From: Nitrobacter sp. 62-23
GTDB taxonomy: Bacteria; Pseudomonadota; Alphaproteobacteria; Rhizobiales; Xanthobacteraceae
Assembly (NCBI RefSeq): GCF_001897285.1
Contig: NZ_MKSM01000138.1
Span: 1-64,000 of the forward strand
Length of the DNA stretch: 64,000 bases
Reading direction: 5' to 3'
Below are positions 6,814-15,600 of the stretch, piece by piece (positions within the stretch are counted from its first letter, which is position 1; every line of letters starts with the position of its first letter). The notes under the pieces were generated by a model. That model did not search any database and was not told the DNA's origin. It saw nothing but the letters and a program-made list of their open reading frames with translations. Position numbers and translations under genes: made by a program.

Positions 6814-8877
6814 TCAGCGCCCTTCGCGCAGCCAGGTCGCGGCGAAGGCGCCGAGCAGCATCAACAGGCCGATCAGTCCGGTGAACACCGGCAGCACGCC
6901 GACGCCGCGCACCATGCTGGCGTCACGCATCCGTACGCCCATCCAGCCGTCGCCGCGAAACACGCTCGAGGCGTGCACAGGAACGATGCGCGGAATGTCG
7001 ACGCCCGAACCATCCGCGATCCGCCGGACATCGCCGCCGCTGGCCTGCGCCAGTGGCTTGAGCTCTTCGACAGTCGAGGTCACCTCGGAGAATTCCTTCG
7101 GATTGACCGGACCGACATTGACCAGCGCGTTCAGCGTCCCGTCGGTGGCCTGCCACAATCCGAGTTCGTCCGCCGTTAATGTCGCCTGCCACAGGCCGGG
7201 CTCGCCGGCGCTCAGCGTCAGTTCGCGTTTCTTGCCGGACGGCGACGTCACGACGACCGGCGTGACGCTGTCGGCCATGGTCTGGCGTTGCACGACGAGG
7301 TCCTTGCCATGGACTTCGAGCCGCAGTGCCTCTTCGTCGAGGTCTGGCTGCTTCATCAGCCAGTGGGCAGTCCGCCGCAGCAGGTCAAGATATGGACCGC
7401 CGCCCTCATAGCCGCGCGCCCACAGCCAGATGTGATCCGACAACAGCAGCGCGACGCGTCCTTCGTCATAGCGCGACAGCAACAATAGCGGCTTGCCGTC
7501 CGCGCCGGTCATCACCGGCGGCACCGAAACGTTGCGGGTATCGACCTCGCGGAAAAACCGGCTCCAGTGCGGCGGATCGTTCGCGGATCCTTCGAGGGCG
7601 CGGGTGACCGGATGGCGCTTGCCGGCATCGCTCAGCCGTGCGTGGAACGGCTTTTCGGTGACGCCGACGGGCTCGGCGGGCAGCACCGTATCCAGCGGCG
7701 TCCGCCAAATGCTGGTGTTCGAGGCGTAATCGGGACCGGCCGAGACCAGCACAGCGCCGCCTGCGCGCACGTAACGTGCGATGTTGTCGAAATAGGCGGT
7801 CGGCAGCACGCCCTGGCGCGCATAGCGGTCGAAGATGATCAACTGGAATTCGTTGATCTTCTGCTGGAACAGCTCGCGCGTCGGAAATGCGATCAACGAC
7901 AGCTCGTTGATCGGCGTGCCGTCCTGCTTCTCGGGCGGACGCAGGATCGTGAAGTGGACCAGATCGACGCTGGGGTCCGACTTGAGCAGGTTGCGCCAGG
8001 TGCGCTCGCCGGAATGCGGCTCGCCCGATACCAGCAGCACGCGCAGCTTGTCGCGGACGCCGTCGATCGGCACCACGGCTCGGTTATTGATCGGCGTCAG
8101 TTCGTTCTCAAGCGGCGAGGCCTCGATCTCGACGATGTTCTGTCCGGCGTGTTTGATGGCGACATCGACATTGACGGTCTGTCCGCTCAGAACGGTGCGC
8201 TCGCTGACGACCTCGCCGTCGCGGCGCACGACCACTTTCGCGCGCTCGCCGCTGACGCCCTGATCGTCGAGGCGGTAGGTGATGGTCTGGCTCTGGCCGA
8301 CGATGCCGAAGCGCGGCGCCGCCACGATCGCGACACGGCGATCGCGCTCATCCTTGCGGCCGGTGATCAGGGCGTGGACCGGCGCCTTGAACCCCAGCGC
8401 GGCGACGTTGTCCGGAATATCGTGAACGCGCCCGTCGGTGATCAGGAACGCGCCGGCGACGCGATCGGTCGGCACGTCCGACAGCGTGGAGGACAGCGCC
8501 GAGAACAGCTTGGTGCCGTCGGTCTCGCCGTCCGCCTGGCCCGCATCGACGACCCGGACCTCGAGTCCCTTGATCTGTTTGAGGCGGTCGACCAGCGCCT
8601 CGCGCGCTCTCGCGGTCTGGTCGGTGCGGTCGCCGAAATCCTGGCTCGGGCTCTTGTCGACGATGACGGCGGCCACCGACGACAGCGGTTCGCGCTCCTC
8701 GCGGGTGAATGACGGATTGGCGAGTGCGAGCAGGATCAGCGCCAGCGCGGCCACGCGTACCGCAGCGCCCCGCGCGCGCGCGATCACGAGCAGCACCGCG
8801 ATCACGATGATCGCGGCGAGCGCGGCCCACAGCACGATCACGGGAACCAGCGGGGTGAAGGCGACGCCGTAGGTCAT
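6814..8877 (-). CDS. Membrane protein with amidotransferase-like domain (DUF1355 type)
   Basis: A 687-residue protein. Two N-terminal transmembrane helices (VIVLWAALAAIIVIAVLLVI and a second near residues 40-52) are followed by a von Willebrand-like region beginning AAVIVDKSPSQ, then beta-rich and glutamine-amidotransferase-like regions, and a C-terminal helix near the end (VFTGLIGLLMLLGAFAATWL). It is the last gene of the moxR cluster, 52 bp after the DUF4159 gene. In many Rhizobiales this set is conserved; it is thought to be an envelope complex driven by the MoxR ATPase, but its role is unknown. Confidence 0.7.
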   Translation of the reverse strand: MTYGVAFTPLVPVIVLWAALAAIIVIAVLLVIARARGAAVRVAALALILLALANPSFTREEREPLSSVAAVIVDKSPSQDFGDRTDQTARAREALVDRLKQIKGLEVRVVDAGQADGETDGTKLFSALSSTLSDVPTDRVAGAFLITDGRVHDIPDNVAALGFKAPVHALITGRKDERDRRVAIVAAPRFGIVGQSQTITYRLDDQGVSGERAKVVVRRDGEVVSERTVLSGQTVNVDVAIKHAGQNIVEIEASPLENELTPINNRAVVPIDGVRDKLRVLLVSGEPHSGERTWRNLLKSDPSVDLVHFTILRPPEKQDGTPINELSLIAFPTRELFQQKINEFQLIIFDRYARQGVLPTAYFDNIARYVRAGGAVLVSAGPDYASNTSIWRTPLDTVLPAEPVGVTEKPFHARLSDAGKRHPVTRALEGSANDPPHWSRFFREVDTRNVSVPPVMTGADGKPLLLLSRYDEGRVALLLSDHIWLWARGYEGGGPYLDLLRRTAHWLMKQPDLDEEALRLEVHGKDLVVQRQTMADSVTPVVVTSPSGKKRELTLSAGEPGLWQATLTADELGLWQATDGTLNALVNVGPVNPKEFSEVTSTVEELKPLAQASGGDVRRIADGSGVDIPRIVPVHASSVFRGDGWMGVRMRDASMVRGVGVLPVFTGLIGLLMLLGAFAATWLREGR

Positions 8878-8929
8878 ATGGCTTGCCTCTCAACCGGCAT
8901 GACGGCTGAATGTGATGGCGACTGCATAG

Positions 8930-11740
8930 CTATTGCCCCAGCCGTTCGATCAGCGCCGGCGCATGGACCTGGTCGGCCTTGTAGTTGCCGGTCAGCGTGT
9001 ACATCACGATGTTCACGCCCGCGCGAAAGGCGAATTCGCGTTGCCGCGGTTCGCCCGGCGAGAGCGGCAGCATCGGCTGGCCGTCCGGACGCATCGCCCA
9101 TGCGCCCGCGAGATCGTTCGAGGTGATGATGATCGGCGAGACGCCGTCGCCGCCACGGGCTGGCCGCGATGCAGCGTCGTCGTCCTCGTCGCGCGGCAGC
9201 GCCTCCACCCAGGTCTGGCCGGTGGTGAAGCGGCCGGGAAAGTCGTGCAGCAGATAGAACGTCTTGGCCAGCACATGCTCGTGCGGCACCGGCTCGAGTT
9301 CGGGGATGTCGAGTGATGAAAGAATGGTGCGCAGTTCCTGCATCCCCGGCGTTTGCGATTCGCCCTCGCCCGGCAGCGCATCGATCGCGTCGCGGGTATC
9401 GAACAGAACCGTTCCGCCCTGCTTCATGTAAGCGTCGATCTTGTTGAGGGCGCTTTGCGACGGCTTCGGCGCGCCCGTCACCACCGGCCAGTAGATCAGC
9501 GGGAAGAACGCCAGTTCGTCGCGCGCCGGGTCGATGCCGACCGGATCGCCGGCTTCCAGCGCCGTGCGTTGCGCGAGGAACAAAGTAAGTCCGCTCATCC
9601 CGGCCTTGACGATGGTGTCGACGTCGGCATTGCCGGTCACGACATAGGCCAGCCGTGTTTGGGAGGTGGCCTTCATCGCGAATTCGTCCTTCGCGCTGTC
9701 GGCGCGCGCGGGCGAAGGCATCATTGCGATCGTCGGCAGCGCCAGAGCGAGCAACAGCGCGGCAGGGGCGGCGCGGCGACGCAGCAGCATGGCGAGGCCA
9801 CCGCCAAGCAGCGCAACGATCACGGCGTCGACCAGAAACAGTGCAAGCGCCGACGACAGCAGGATGCCGCGGATGTCGTGCGGTTCGGCATTGGTGAAAC
9901 TCGCCCGGCGCGCGGTCAGTGTCGAGGTGTCCAGCGGCACGATCCGATCGGTGGCCGCCAGCGTATTGACCGCGATCGGGCCATCGGCGGGTCCGTAGAA
10001 TCCGGGGGGATGTTCGATGGTGCCGCGGCCGCGGTAGCTGACCGGCAGGGGTTTGGCGGTAGCTGGCGGCGGCGTGAAAGCGCCGAAGCCGTCGAGCGTC
10101 CGCAGCGGCGCGACTGTTTCAGCCTTCGTGTCGGTGTCGGTCTTGCCGGTGTTCGCCGTATAGCCGGAGGCATCGACGATCCGCCGCAGCATCTCGACGA
10201 AGGTGCCCGACATCGGCAGGTCGGACCAGCGCATGTCGGAGCTGACGTGGAACAGCGCCAGCAGGCCCCTGCCGCGGCGTTCGCCGGTCACGAGCGGCGT
10301 TCCGTCGATCAGCGACGCCCAGCTCTTCGCCGCCAGCGCCGCATCCGGTTCGGCCAGCACCTGCCGGCTGACGGTGACGTCGTTCGGCACCGCGAGGCCC
10401 GCGAACGGCCCGTCCGCTGCGAAAGCGGCGAGATGCTGCGGCTTTTCCCACGTCATGCTGCCGCCGAGGCTGCGGCCGCCGTGGCGCAATTTCACCGGCA
10501 CCAGATCGTCGTCGGCCTGCGCCAGCCGCGGCCCCGCGAATCGCACCAGCACGCCGCCGCGCTCAAGCCAGCCGTCGATGCGCTGGCGCAGCTCCGGCGA
10601 CAGCGCGCCGACGTCGGCCATGACGATCATCGGCAGCTTCTGATCGAGGAACTGGGTGACGACCTGCTGCGGGGCGCCCTTGTCGCCGAGCCGCACATCG
10701 GCGAACGGCCCCAGCGCGCGCGTCAAATAGAACGTCGAGGCGAGCAGCGGCTGCGACGTATCCGCGCTCGATCCGCTGACCACGCCGATGGCGCGGCGGC
10801 GCCAGCGCTTGTCCAGCAATTGCACAGCGCCCGCGGAGCGTTCGCCGGCGATCTCCAGCCGCGCGATGTCGTTGCGCAATTCCAGCGGCAGGTCAAACGC
10901 GGCTTCGGTCTCGCGGTCCTGCGGCGGAAACGCGAAGCGCGTCTCGCCGATCGGCGAGCCCTTCTGGTCGAGTGCCCGGACGACGCCGGCTTGCGGACCA
11001 TTTACGGCGCTGCGCAAGACCTTCACCGTCATTCGGGCGGCGGCATTTTCCGCTGCGACCAGCGCATGCGCCGGCGGCGCGCCGCCCTCGACAATGGTGA
11101 GGGAACGGTCGCCGATCGCTTTGCGAAGACCGTCGACGAATTCCGCCCCGCGTCCGCTGTCGATTCCATCGGACAGCCAGACGACGTTGCTGTCGCCGGT
11201 TGCCTTCAGGAAGCGTTCGAGCGCCGGCAGCGTCTCGACGCGCTCGACGGCGAAGGGTTTCGGTGCGAGCTGGCGCAGCGCCACGCGCGCGGTGCCGGCC
11301 GGCATCAGCGTGATGTCATGCGTCGGTTCTGATAAGGGAACGATGGCGACGCCGCGCTGGTCGCGGTCGGCCTCGGTGATCAGTTCGTCCGCCGCCCTGA
11401 TCCGCGTTTCCCAGCTCGATGCCGCGCTCCAGCCATCGTCGAGCAGGATCGTCAAGGGCGCGCTCGAGCCTGTCGCGCCGGCCTTGGGATTCCACACCGG
11501 TCCGGCCGCCGCGAAGATCACCAGCGCCGCCGCCGCAAGCCGCAACGCCGTCAGCCACCACGGCGTGCGCGAGGGTGTCTCTTCCTTCGCGGCGATGTCG
11601 AACAAGAGCCGCGTCGGCGGAAAATCGACCCGTCGCGGTCGCGGCGGCATCACCCGCAACAGCCACCACAGCAGCGGCAGGCTGAGCAGGCCGAGCAGCA
11701 TCAGCGGCTGAAGGAACGACAGCGGAAACGCCGACATCAT
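8930..11740 (-). CDS. BatA/DUF4159 domain membrane protein
   Basis: A 936-residue protein. The N-terminus is a BatA-type region with two hydrophobic segments (LMLLGLLSLPLLWWLL and LTALRLAAAALVIFAAAGPV) and the conserved FPPTRLLFDI stretch, followed by a VWA-like domain. Two more membrane segments occur near residues 630-690, and a C-terminal DUF4159 domain includes FPLIYWPVV and GGTVLFDTRD. The start overlaps the end of the DUF58 gene by 4 bp, indicating coupled translation. It is probably a periplasm-facing structural partner in the MoxR/DUF58 complex; no specific function is known. Confidence 0.75.
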   Translation of the reverse strand: MMSAFPLSFLQPLMLLGLLSLPLLWWLLRVMPPRPRRVDFPPTRLLFDIAAKEETPSRTPWWLTALRLAAAALVIFAAAGPVWNPKAGATGSSAPLTILLDDGWSAASSWETRIRAADELITEADRDQRGVAIVPLSEPTHDITLMPAGTARVALRQLAPKPFAVERVETLPALERFLKATGDSNVVWLSDGIDSGRGAEFVDGLRKAIGDRSLTIVEGGAPPAHALVAAENAAARMTVKVLRSAVNGPQAGVVRALDQKGSPIGETRFAFPPQDRETEAAFDLPLELRNDIARLEIAGERSAGAVQLLDKRWRRRAIGVVSGSSADTSQPLLASTFYLTRALGPFADVRLGDKGAPQQVVTQFLDQKLPMIVMADVGALSPELRQRIDGWLERGGVLVRFAGPRLAQADDDLVPVKLRHGGRSLGGSMTWEKPQHLAAFAADGPFAGLAVPNDVTVSRQVLAEPDAALAAKSWASLIDGTPLVTGERRGRGLLALFHVSSDMRWSDLPMSGTFVEMLRRIVDASGYTANTGKTDTDTKAETVAPLRTLDGFGAFTPPPATAKPLPVSYRGRGTIEHPPGFYGPADGPIAVNTLAATDRIVPLDTSTLTARRASFTNAEPHDIRGILLSSALALFLVDAVIVALLGGGLAMLLRRRAAPAALLLALALPTIAMMPSPARADSAKDEFAMKATSQTRLAYVVTGNADVDTIVKAGMSGLTLFLAQRTALEAGDPVGIDPARDELAFFPLIYWPVVTGAPKPSQSALNKIDAYMKQGGTVLFDTRDAIDALPGEGESQTPGMQELRTILSSLDIPELEPVPHEHVLAKTFYLLHDFPGRFTTGQTWVEALPRDEDDDAASRPARGGDGVSPIIITSNDLAGAWAMRPDGQPMLPLSPGEPRQREFAFRAGVNIVMYTLTGNYKADQVHAPALIERLGQ

Positions 11741-12681
11741 GCCATGTGCCCCGCTTTGACGGAGCCCACCATACCGCTCTTGCTGGCCGTCATGCCGGCA
11801 TGGAGGAACAGCAGCAATTCGGCGGCGGAGCGGTCGGTTCTGTGGGTCGAAAACAGCCAGCCAAGCGCGTCGGTTTCCTCGCGGATCTGGTCACGATGCA
11901 GCGCGACGCGCGCGACGTAGTCGTGGGCCCATCGCTCGGCGCGGCCCGCGGTGATGACACGCCCGTCTTCGGGTTCGACGAACTCGACGCGGCCCGAATA
12001 GGGGAACGTCTCTTCGGCGGGATCGACCACCTGCAGCAGCGTGCCATGCGCGCCGGAGGCTGACAGTCCGGCGAGCATGGTCTGGATATCTGCGATCGGC
12101 GACCAGAAGTCGGACAGCATCACGATCTCCGATCGCGCCGGCGGCACGAATGATGGCGGCAGGCTGGCGCGCGCGAGGTCGTCGTGCAGCATCGCCTGCG
12201 CCATCCTGTCGATGACGTTGCGGCTCGCGGTCGGATTCATCAAGCCGGGAACGCCGACCCGCTCGCCGCCGGCCACCAGCAGTTCGGCCAGCGCGAAGGT
12301 CACGATCAGGGCACGTTCGAGCTTGCTGTCGCGCGCGCCTCGGGAGGCAAAGGCCATCGAGGCCGAGCGGTCCGGCCAGAGCCACACGGTATGTGCAGCC
12401 TCCCATTCGCGCTCGCGGACATAGAGATGATCGTCGCGCGCGGAGCGCCGCCAGTCGACATTCTGCGACGGTTCGCCGGACACGAAGCGGCGATACTGCC
12501 AGAAGTTTTCGCCAGAGCCCGCGCGACGGCGGCCGTGCAGGCCGTGAATCACGTTGGCGGCGATACGGCGGGCTTCCAGCACGAGACGCGGCAGCGACGC
12601 CGCCAGCGTGCGGCTTTCACCGTCGGCACGTCTGACTGCTTCGATTTCCTGCCTGACATGGTCGGCGGCTGCGACCATCAA
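11737..12681 (-). CDS. DUF58 domain protein
   Basis: A 314-residue DUF58 protein. The diagnostic segment GSGENFWQYRRFVSGE followed by DWRRSARDDHLYVRE is present near residues 55-95, and a VWA-like fold follows, including WPDRSASMAF. DUF58 proteins are regular partners of MoxR ATPases and are thought to be adaptors or targets of MoxR remodelling. The gene overlaps both neighbours by 4 bp, so translation of the three proteins is tightly coupled. Confidence 0.85.
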   Translation of the reverse strand: MMVAAADHVRQEIEAVRRADGESRTLAASLPRLVLEARRIAANVIHGLHGRRRAGSGENFWQYRRFVSGEPSQNVDWRRSARDDHLYVREREWEAAHTVWLWPDRSASMAFASRGARDSKLERALIVTFALAELLVAGGERVGVPGLMNPTASRNVIDRMAQAMLHDDLARASLPPSFVPPARSEIVMLSDFWSPIADIQTMLAGLSASGAHGTLLQVVDPAEETFPYSGRVEFVEPEDGRVITAGRAERWAHDYVARVALHRDQIREETDALGWLFSTHRTDRSAAELLLFLHAGMTASKSGMVGSVKAGHMA

Positions 12682-13688
12682 CCGATCCGCGTTTTCAGTT
12701 GTCCGATCACGTCGGAAATGGTGCGGCCCTCTGCGCGGGCCGAGAACGTCAGCGCCATGCGATGTTTCAGCACCGGTTCGGCGAGGTCGAGCACGTCGTC
12801 GATCGAGGGCGCAAGACGTCCGTCGAGCAGCGCGCGGGCGCGCACCGCGAGCATCAGCGACTGGCTGGCCCGCGGGCCCGGTCCCCAGGCGATCAGTTTT
12901 CCGGCGTCGCCGCTTTCAGGTCCGGGGCGCGCCGAGCGCACCAGCGACAGGATCGCTTCGACCACGCTGTCGCCGACCGGCAGCCGCCGCACCAGCCGTT
13001 GCGCGGCGAGGACGACATCGGCGCTCATCGCGGCCTTCGCCAGTGTTTCCTCGGCGCCGGTGGTCTCGAACAGGATGCGCCGTTCCGCGTCGCGATCCGG
13101 GTAGTCGACATCGATCTCCATCAGGAAACGGTCGAGCTGCGCTTCCGGCAGCGGATAGGTTCCTTCCTGCTCCAGCGGATTTTGCGTCGCCAGCACGTGA
13201 AAGGGTTTCGGCAGGTCGTGACGCGCGCCGGCGACGGTGATGTGCTGCTCCTGCATTGCCTGCAACAGCGCCGATTGCGTGCGCGGGCTGGCGCGGTTGA
13301 TTTCATCCGCCATCAGAAGCTGCGCGAACACCGGTCCGGCGATGAAGCGGAACGAGCGCTTGCCCGCGCTGCTCTCGTCCAGCACCTCGGCGCCGAGGAT
13401 GTCGGAGGGCATCAGATCCGGCGTGAACTGAACCCGCTTGGCATCTAACCCGAGCGTGAGGCCGAGCGTCTCCACGAGCTTGGTCTTGGCAAGACCAGGG
13501 ACGCCGATCAGGAGCGCGTGGCCACCGGACAGGATGGTTACCAATGTGTTTTCGACAACACGGTCCTGACCGAAGATCACGGTGGAAATCGCGTCGCGCG
13601 CCGCACGGATCTGCTCCGCGACCTGCTCGGCCGAGCGGACGATCACGTCTTCCAGCTTCTCGACGCCCTTGTCAGCTTCCACAGCCAT
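12678..13688 (-). CDS. MoxR family AAA+ ATPase
   Basis: A 336-residue AAA+ ATPase. Walker A is GVPGLAKTKL near residue 80, Walker B is LLMADEINRASP, and sensor 1 is ATQNPLEQEGTYPLPEAQ. The C-terminal lid domain ends with the DVIGQL region. MoxR proteins act as chaperones that mature enzyme complexes or envelope proteins. It is the first gene of a leftward operon with DUF58, BatA/DUF4159 and amidotransferase-like genes, and is the likely motor of that complex. Confidence 0.9.
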   Translation of the reverse strand: MAVEADKGVEKLEDVIVRSAEQVAEQIRAARDAISTVIFGQDRVVENTLVTILSGGHALLIGVPGLAKTKLVETLGLTLGLDAKRVQFTPDLMPSDILGAEVLDESSAGKRSFRFIAGPVFAQLLMADEINRASPRTQSALLQAMQEQHITVAGARHDLPKPFHVLATQNPLEQEGTYPLPEAQLDRFLMEIDVDYPDRDAERRILFETTGAEETLAKAAMSADVVLAAQRLVRRLPVGDSVVEAILSLVRSARPGPESGDAGKLIAWGPGPRASQSLMLAVRARALLDGRLAPSIDDVLDLAEPVLKHRMALTFSARAEGRTISDVIGQLKTRIG

Positions 13689-14063
13689 CCGTCACTCCTT
13701 GCGCGAGGCCACGCCGTTTGCGTCGTCATATCCGTCAAACATATGCGAGCGCCGTGTATTCCGAGAATTAAACTCTTGCCACACAATACCGGATATTCGA
13801 GCCATCGGATCACGAAGTGGCGAGTATCTCGCTGGTTCCGGAGTTGAGCCGCGGTCGTGCCCGATTTTCCAGGTTGGCCGCTGCGAATGCGGCTTGGCGA
13901 AGGTCAGATCCACTTCACTGGCCACTTTATGATGCCGGTACGGTTCGGGTTCAGAACTTCGCTTGACCGCCGGGCATGATGAAACGAATTTCTGAAACCA
14001 CCAGACGAGTGGGCTTGCGTCCCTCTTTGTGCCAGAACAGAGCGACCAAGGTCGGGGTAAACC
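13689..14063. other. Intergenic region between divergent operons
   Basis: A 375-bp gap separates moxR (leftward) from DUF1285 (rightward). The left two thirds is somewhat AT-richer and should hold the moxR promoter. The right third holds decayed palindrome A5. No gene is visible; the short frames here overlap the repeat and look spurious. Confidence 0.6.
13937..14006. repeat. Decayed palindrome A5 (A4 type)
   Basis: Contains GGTTCAGAACTTCGCTTGAC and, inverted, GAAACGAATTTCTGAAACCACCAGAC. It matches the A4 element at 1326-1403 with several mismatches and has lost the CTAG ends. Confidence 0.7.
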
Positions 14064-14669
14064 ATGGCGAAGCAAGGGCGGTCCGATCACCGGACGCTGG
14101 ACGGGTTGGCGACTGCGGCGCGTGATGCCGCGGGCCCGGCCGGCAAGGGTCTGCCGCCGGTGCATCTGTGGAATCCGCCGTTTTGCGGCGATCTGGACCT
14201 ACGAATCGCCGGCGACGGCACCTGGTTTTACATGAAAACGCCGATCGGCCGGCCGGCGCTGGTGCGGCTGTTCTCCACGATTTTGAAGCGGGAGGATGAC
14301 AAACACTTTCTGGTGACGCCGGTGGAAAAGGTCGGCATCCGCGTCGACGACGCGCCGTTTGTCGCCGTCGAGATGACCGGGGAGGGGGACGAACACGGCC
14401 GCCTGCTCCGGTTCCGCACCAATGTCGGCGACTGGGTGCCATGCGATTCCGGGCATCAGTTGCGCTTCGAGCCCTCGGAGAAGGGCGGGTTGAAGCCCTA
14501 TCTGCACGTCCGGGCCGGCCTCTGGGCAAAGGTGACGCGGGCGTTGTATTACGATCTTGTTGACATCGGCGAGCAACGAATGATCGATGGCCGGATGATG
14601 TTCGGTATCGAATCGGGCGGAGAGTTTTTTGCGATGGCGGATGCGGAGCAGGTGAGGGACGCAGGTTGA
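14064..14669 (+). CDS. DUF1285 domain protein
   Basis: A 201-residue DUF1285 protein, recognised by PPVHLWNPPFCGDLDLRI, GTWFYMKTPIGRPALVRLF and DVGEQRM-like segments; here the last reads DIGEQRMIDG. Structures of this family show a two-domain beta-rich fold of unknown function. It is the first gene of a compact rightward operon: its stop overlaps the start of the next gene by 4 bp. It is conserved beside the moxR cluster in related genomes, which hints at a link, but no role is known. Confidence 0.8.
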   Translation: MAKQGRSDHRTLDGLATAARDAAGPAGKGLPPVHLWNPPFCGDLDLRIAGDGTWFYMKTPIGRPALVRLFSTILKREDDKHFLVTPVEKVGIRVDDAPFVAVEMTGEGDEHGRLLRFRTNVGDWVPCDSGHQLRFEPSEKGGLKPYLHVRAGLWAKVTRALYYDLVDIGEQRMIDGRMMFGIESGGEFFAMADAEQVRDAG

Positions 14670-15340
14670 ACGTGCCGGTGGAGGAAACGGGCCCCGCGAC
14701 CGATGATGGCTCCGGAGATTTTTTCGTCCGCGCGCGGGCGCGGCTGCGCTTTGACATCCCCGCCGGGCTGACCGACGCCGGCATCGCCCCCTCGACCGGC
14801 GATCAGGGCCGCGATTTCATAGTTCAGGAAATTGCCCTGGACGAGCCGCTGCGGGCTGCGGCGGTGCTGATTCCGGTGGTGGCGCGGCAGGAGCCGACCG
14901 TGCTGCTGACGCGCCGCGCCGCCCATCTCAGCGATCACGCCAACGAGATCGCGTTTCCCGGCGGCAAGATCGACGCGGCCGATGCCTCTCCGGTCGATGC
15001 CGCGCTGCGAGAGGCATGGGAGGAGGTCGGCCTTCCCCGCGACTTCGTCGAGCCGATCGGCTATCTCGACCTCTACGGCACGAGCGTTGGCTTTCGAATC
15101 CTGCCCACGGTGGCGCTGGTGAAGCCGGGATTTGACCTTCGCCTCAATGTGGGGGAAGTGGAGGAGGCGTTCGAAGTGCCGTTGGCGTTTCTGATGAACC
15201 CGGACAATCACAAACAGGGCTGGAAGCTATCCCGCGGCAGAATGCGCTCGTTCTACGAGATGCCGTTCGAGGAGCGTTATATCTGGGGCGCTACCGCCGG
15301 TATCCTGCGCGTGCTGTATGAGCGAGTCTATCTCAAATGA
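14666..15340 (+). CDS. CoA pyrophosphatase-type Nudix hydrolase
   Basis: A 224-residue Nudix protein of the NudL/CoA-diphosphatase type. The LLTRRAAHLSDHANEIAFPG stretch just before the Nudix box is the UPF0035-like signature, and the box reads GGKIDAADAS...REAWEEVGL. It would hydrolyse CoA or its derivatives to 3',5'-ADP and 4'-phosphopantetheine. The start is a TTG overlapping the preceding TGA; a GTG at 14672 is an alternative. The stop overlaps the DUF6111 start (ATGA), so translation is coupled on both sides. Confidence 0.85.
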   Translation: MNVPVEETGPATDDGSGDFFVRARARLRFDIPAGLTDAGIAPSTGDQGRDFIVQEIALDEPLRAAAVLIPVVARQEPTVLLTRRAAHLSDHANEIAFPGGKIDAADASPVDAALREAWEEVGLPRDFVEPIGYLDLYGTSVGFRILPTVALVKPGFDLRLNVGEVEEAFEVPLAFLMNPDNHKQGWKLSRGRMRSFYEMPFEERYIWGATAGILRVLYERVYLK

Positions 15341-15600
15341 TACGTCCGGTTCTTATGGAGATCGGAATCTTCCTGGTTCCGTTCGCGATCTATGTTGCGT
15401 ATCTGATCGCCAACCGCGTCGACTTCATGATCGCCGCCTCGTGGCCGGCGCACATCGTCCTGAGGCTCTCGCTTGCGGCGCTGGTACTGGTCGTCGTCAG
15501 TTTCATCCTGCTGGCGCATTTTTCGGGCGCGCCGCCGGATTCGACCTACATTCCGGCGCATATGGAGAACGGCAGGCTCGTACCCGGAGCCGAGAGGTGA
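15337..15600 (+). CDS. DUF6111 small membrane protein
   Basis: An 87-residue protein with two predicted transmembrane helices (IGIFLVPFAIYVAYLIA near residues 8-24 and LSLAALVLVVVSFILLAHF near 45-63) and a hydrophilic tail ending in ENGRLVPGAER. It matches DUF6111, which is regularly found between the CoA-pyrophosphatase Nudix and CCA-adding enzyme genes in Rhizobiales. Function unknown. It overlaps both neighbours by 4 bp. Confidence 0.75.
   Translation: MIRPVLMEIGIFLVPFAIYVAYLIANRVDFMIAASWPAHIVLRLSLAALVLVVVSFILLAHFSGAPPDSTYIPAHMENGRLVPGAER

Noticed and set aside
7567-11332. Long rightward frames (381 and 659 residues) opposite the DUF1355 and DUF4159 genes
   Set aside because: Arg/Gln/Ala-rich low-complexity translations with no motif, opposite clear genes linked by overlaps.
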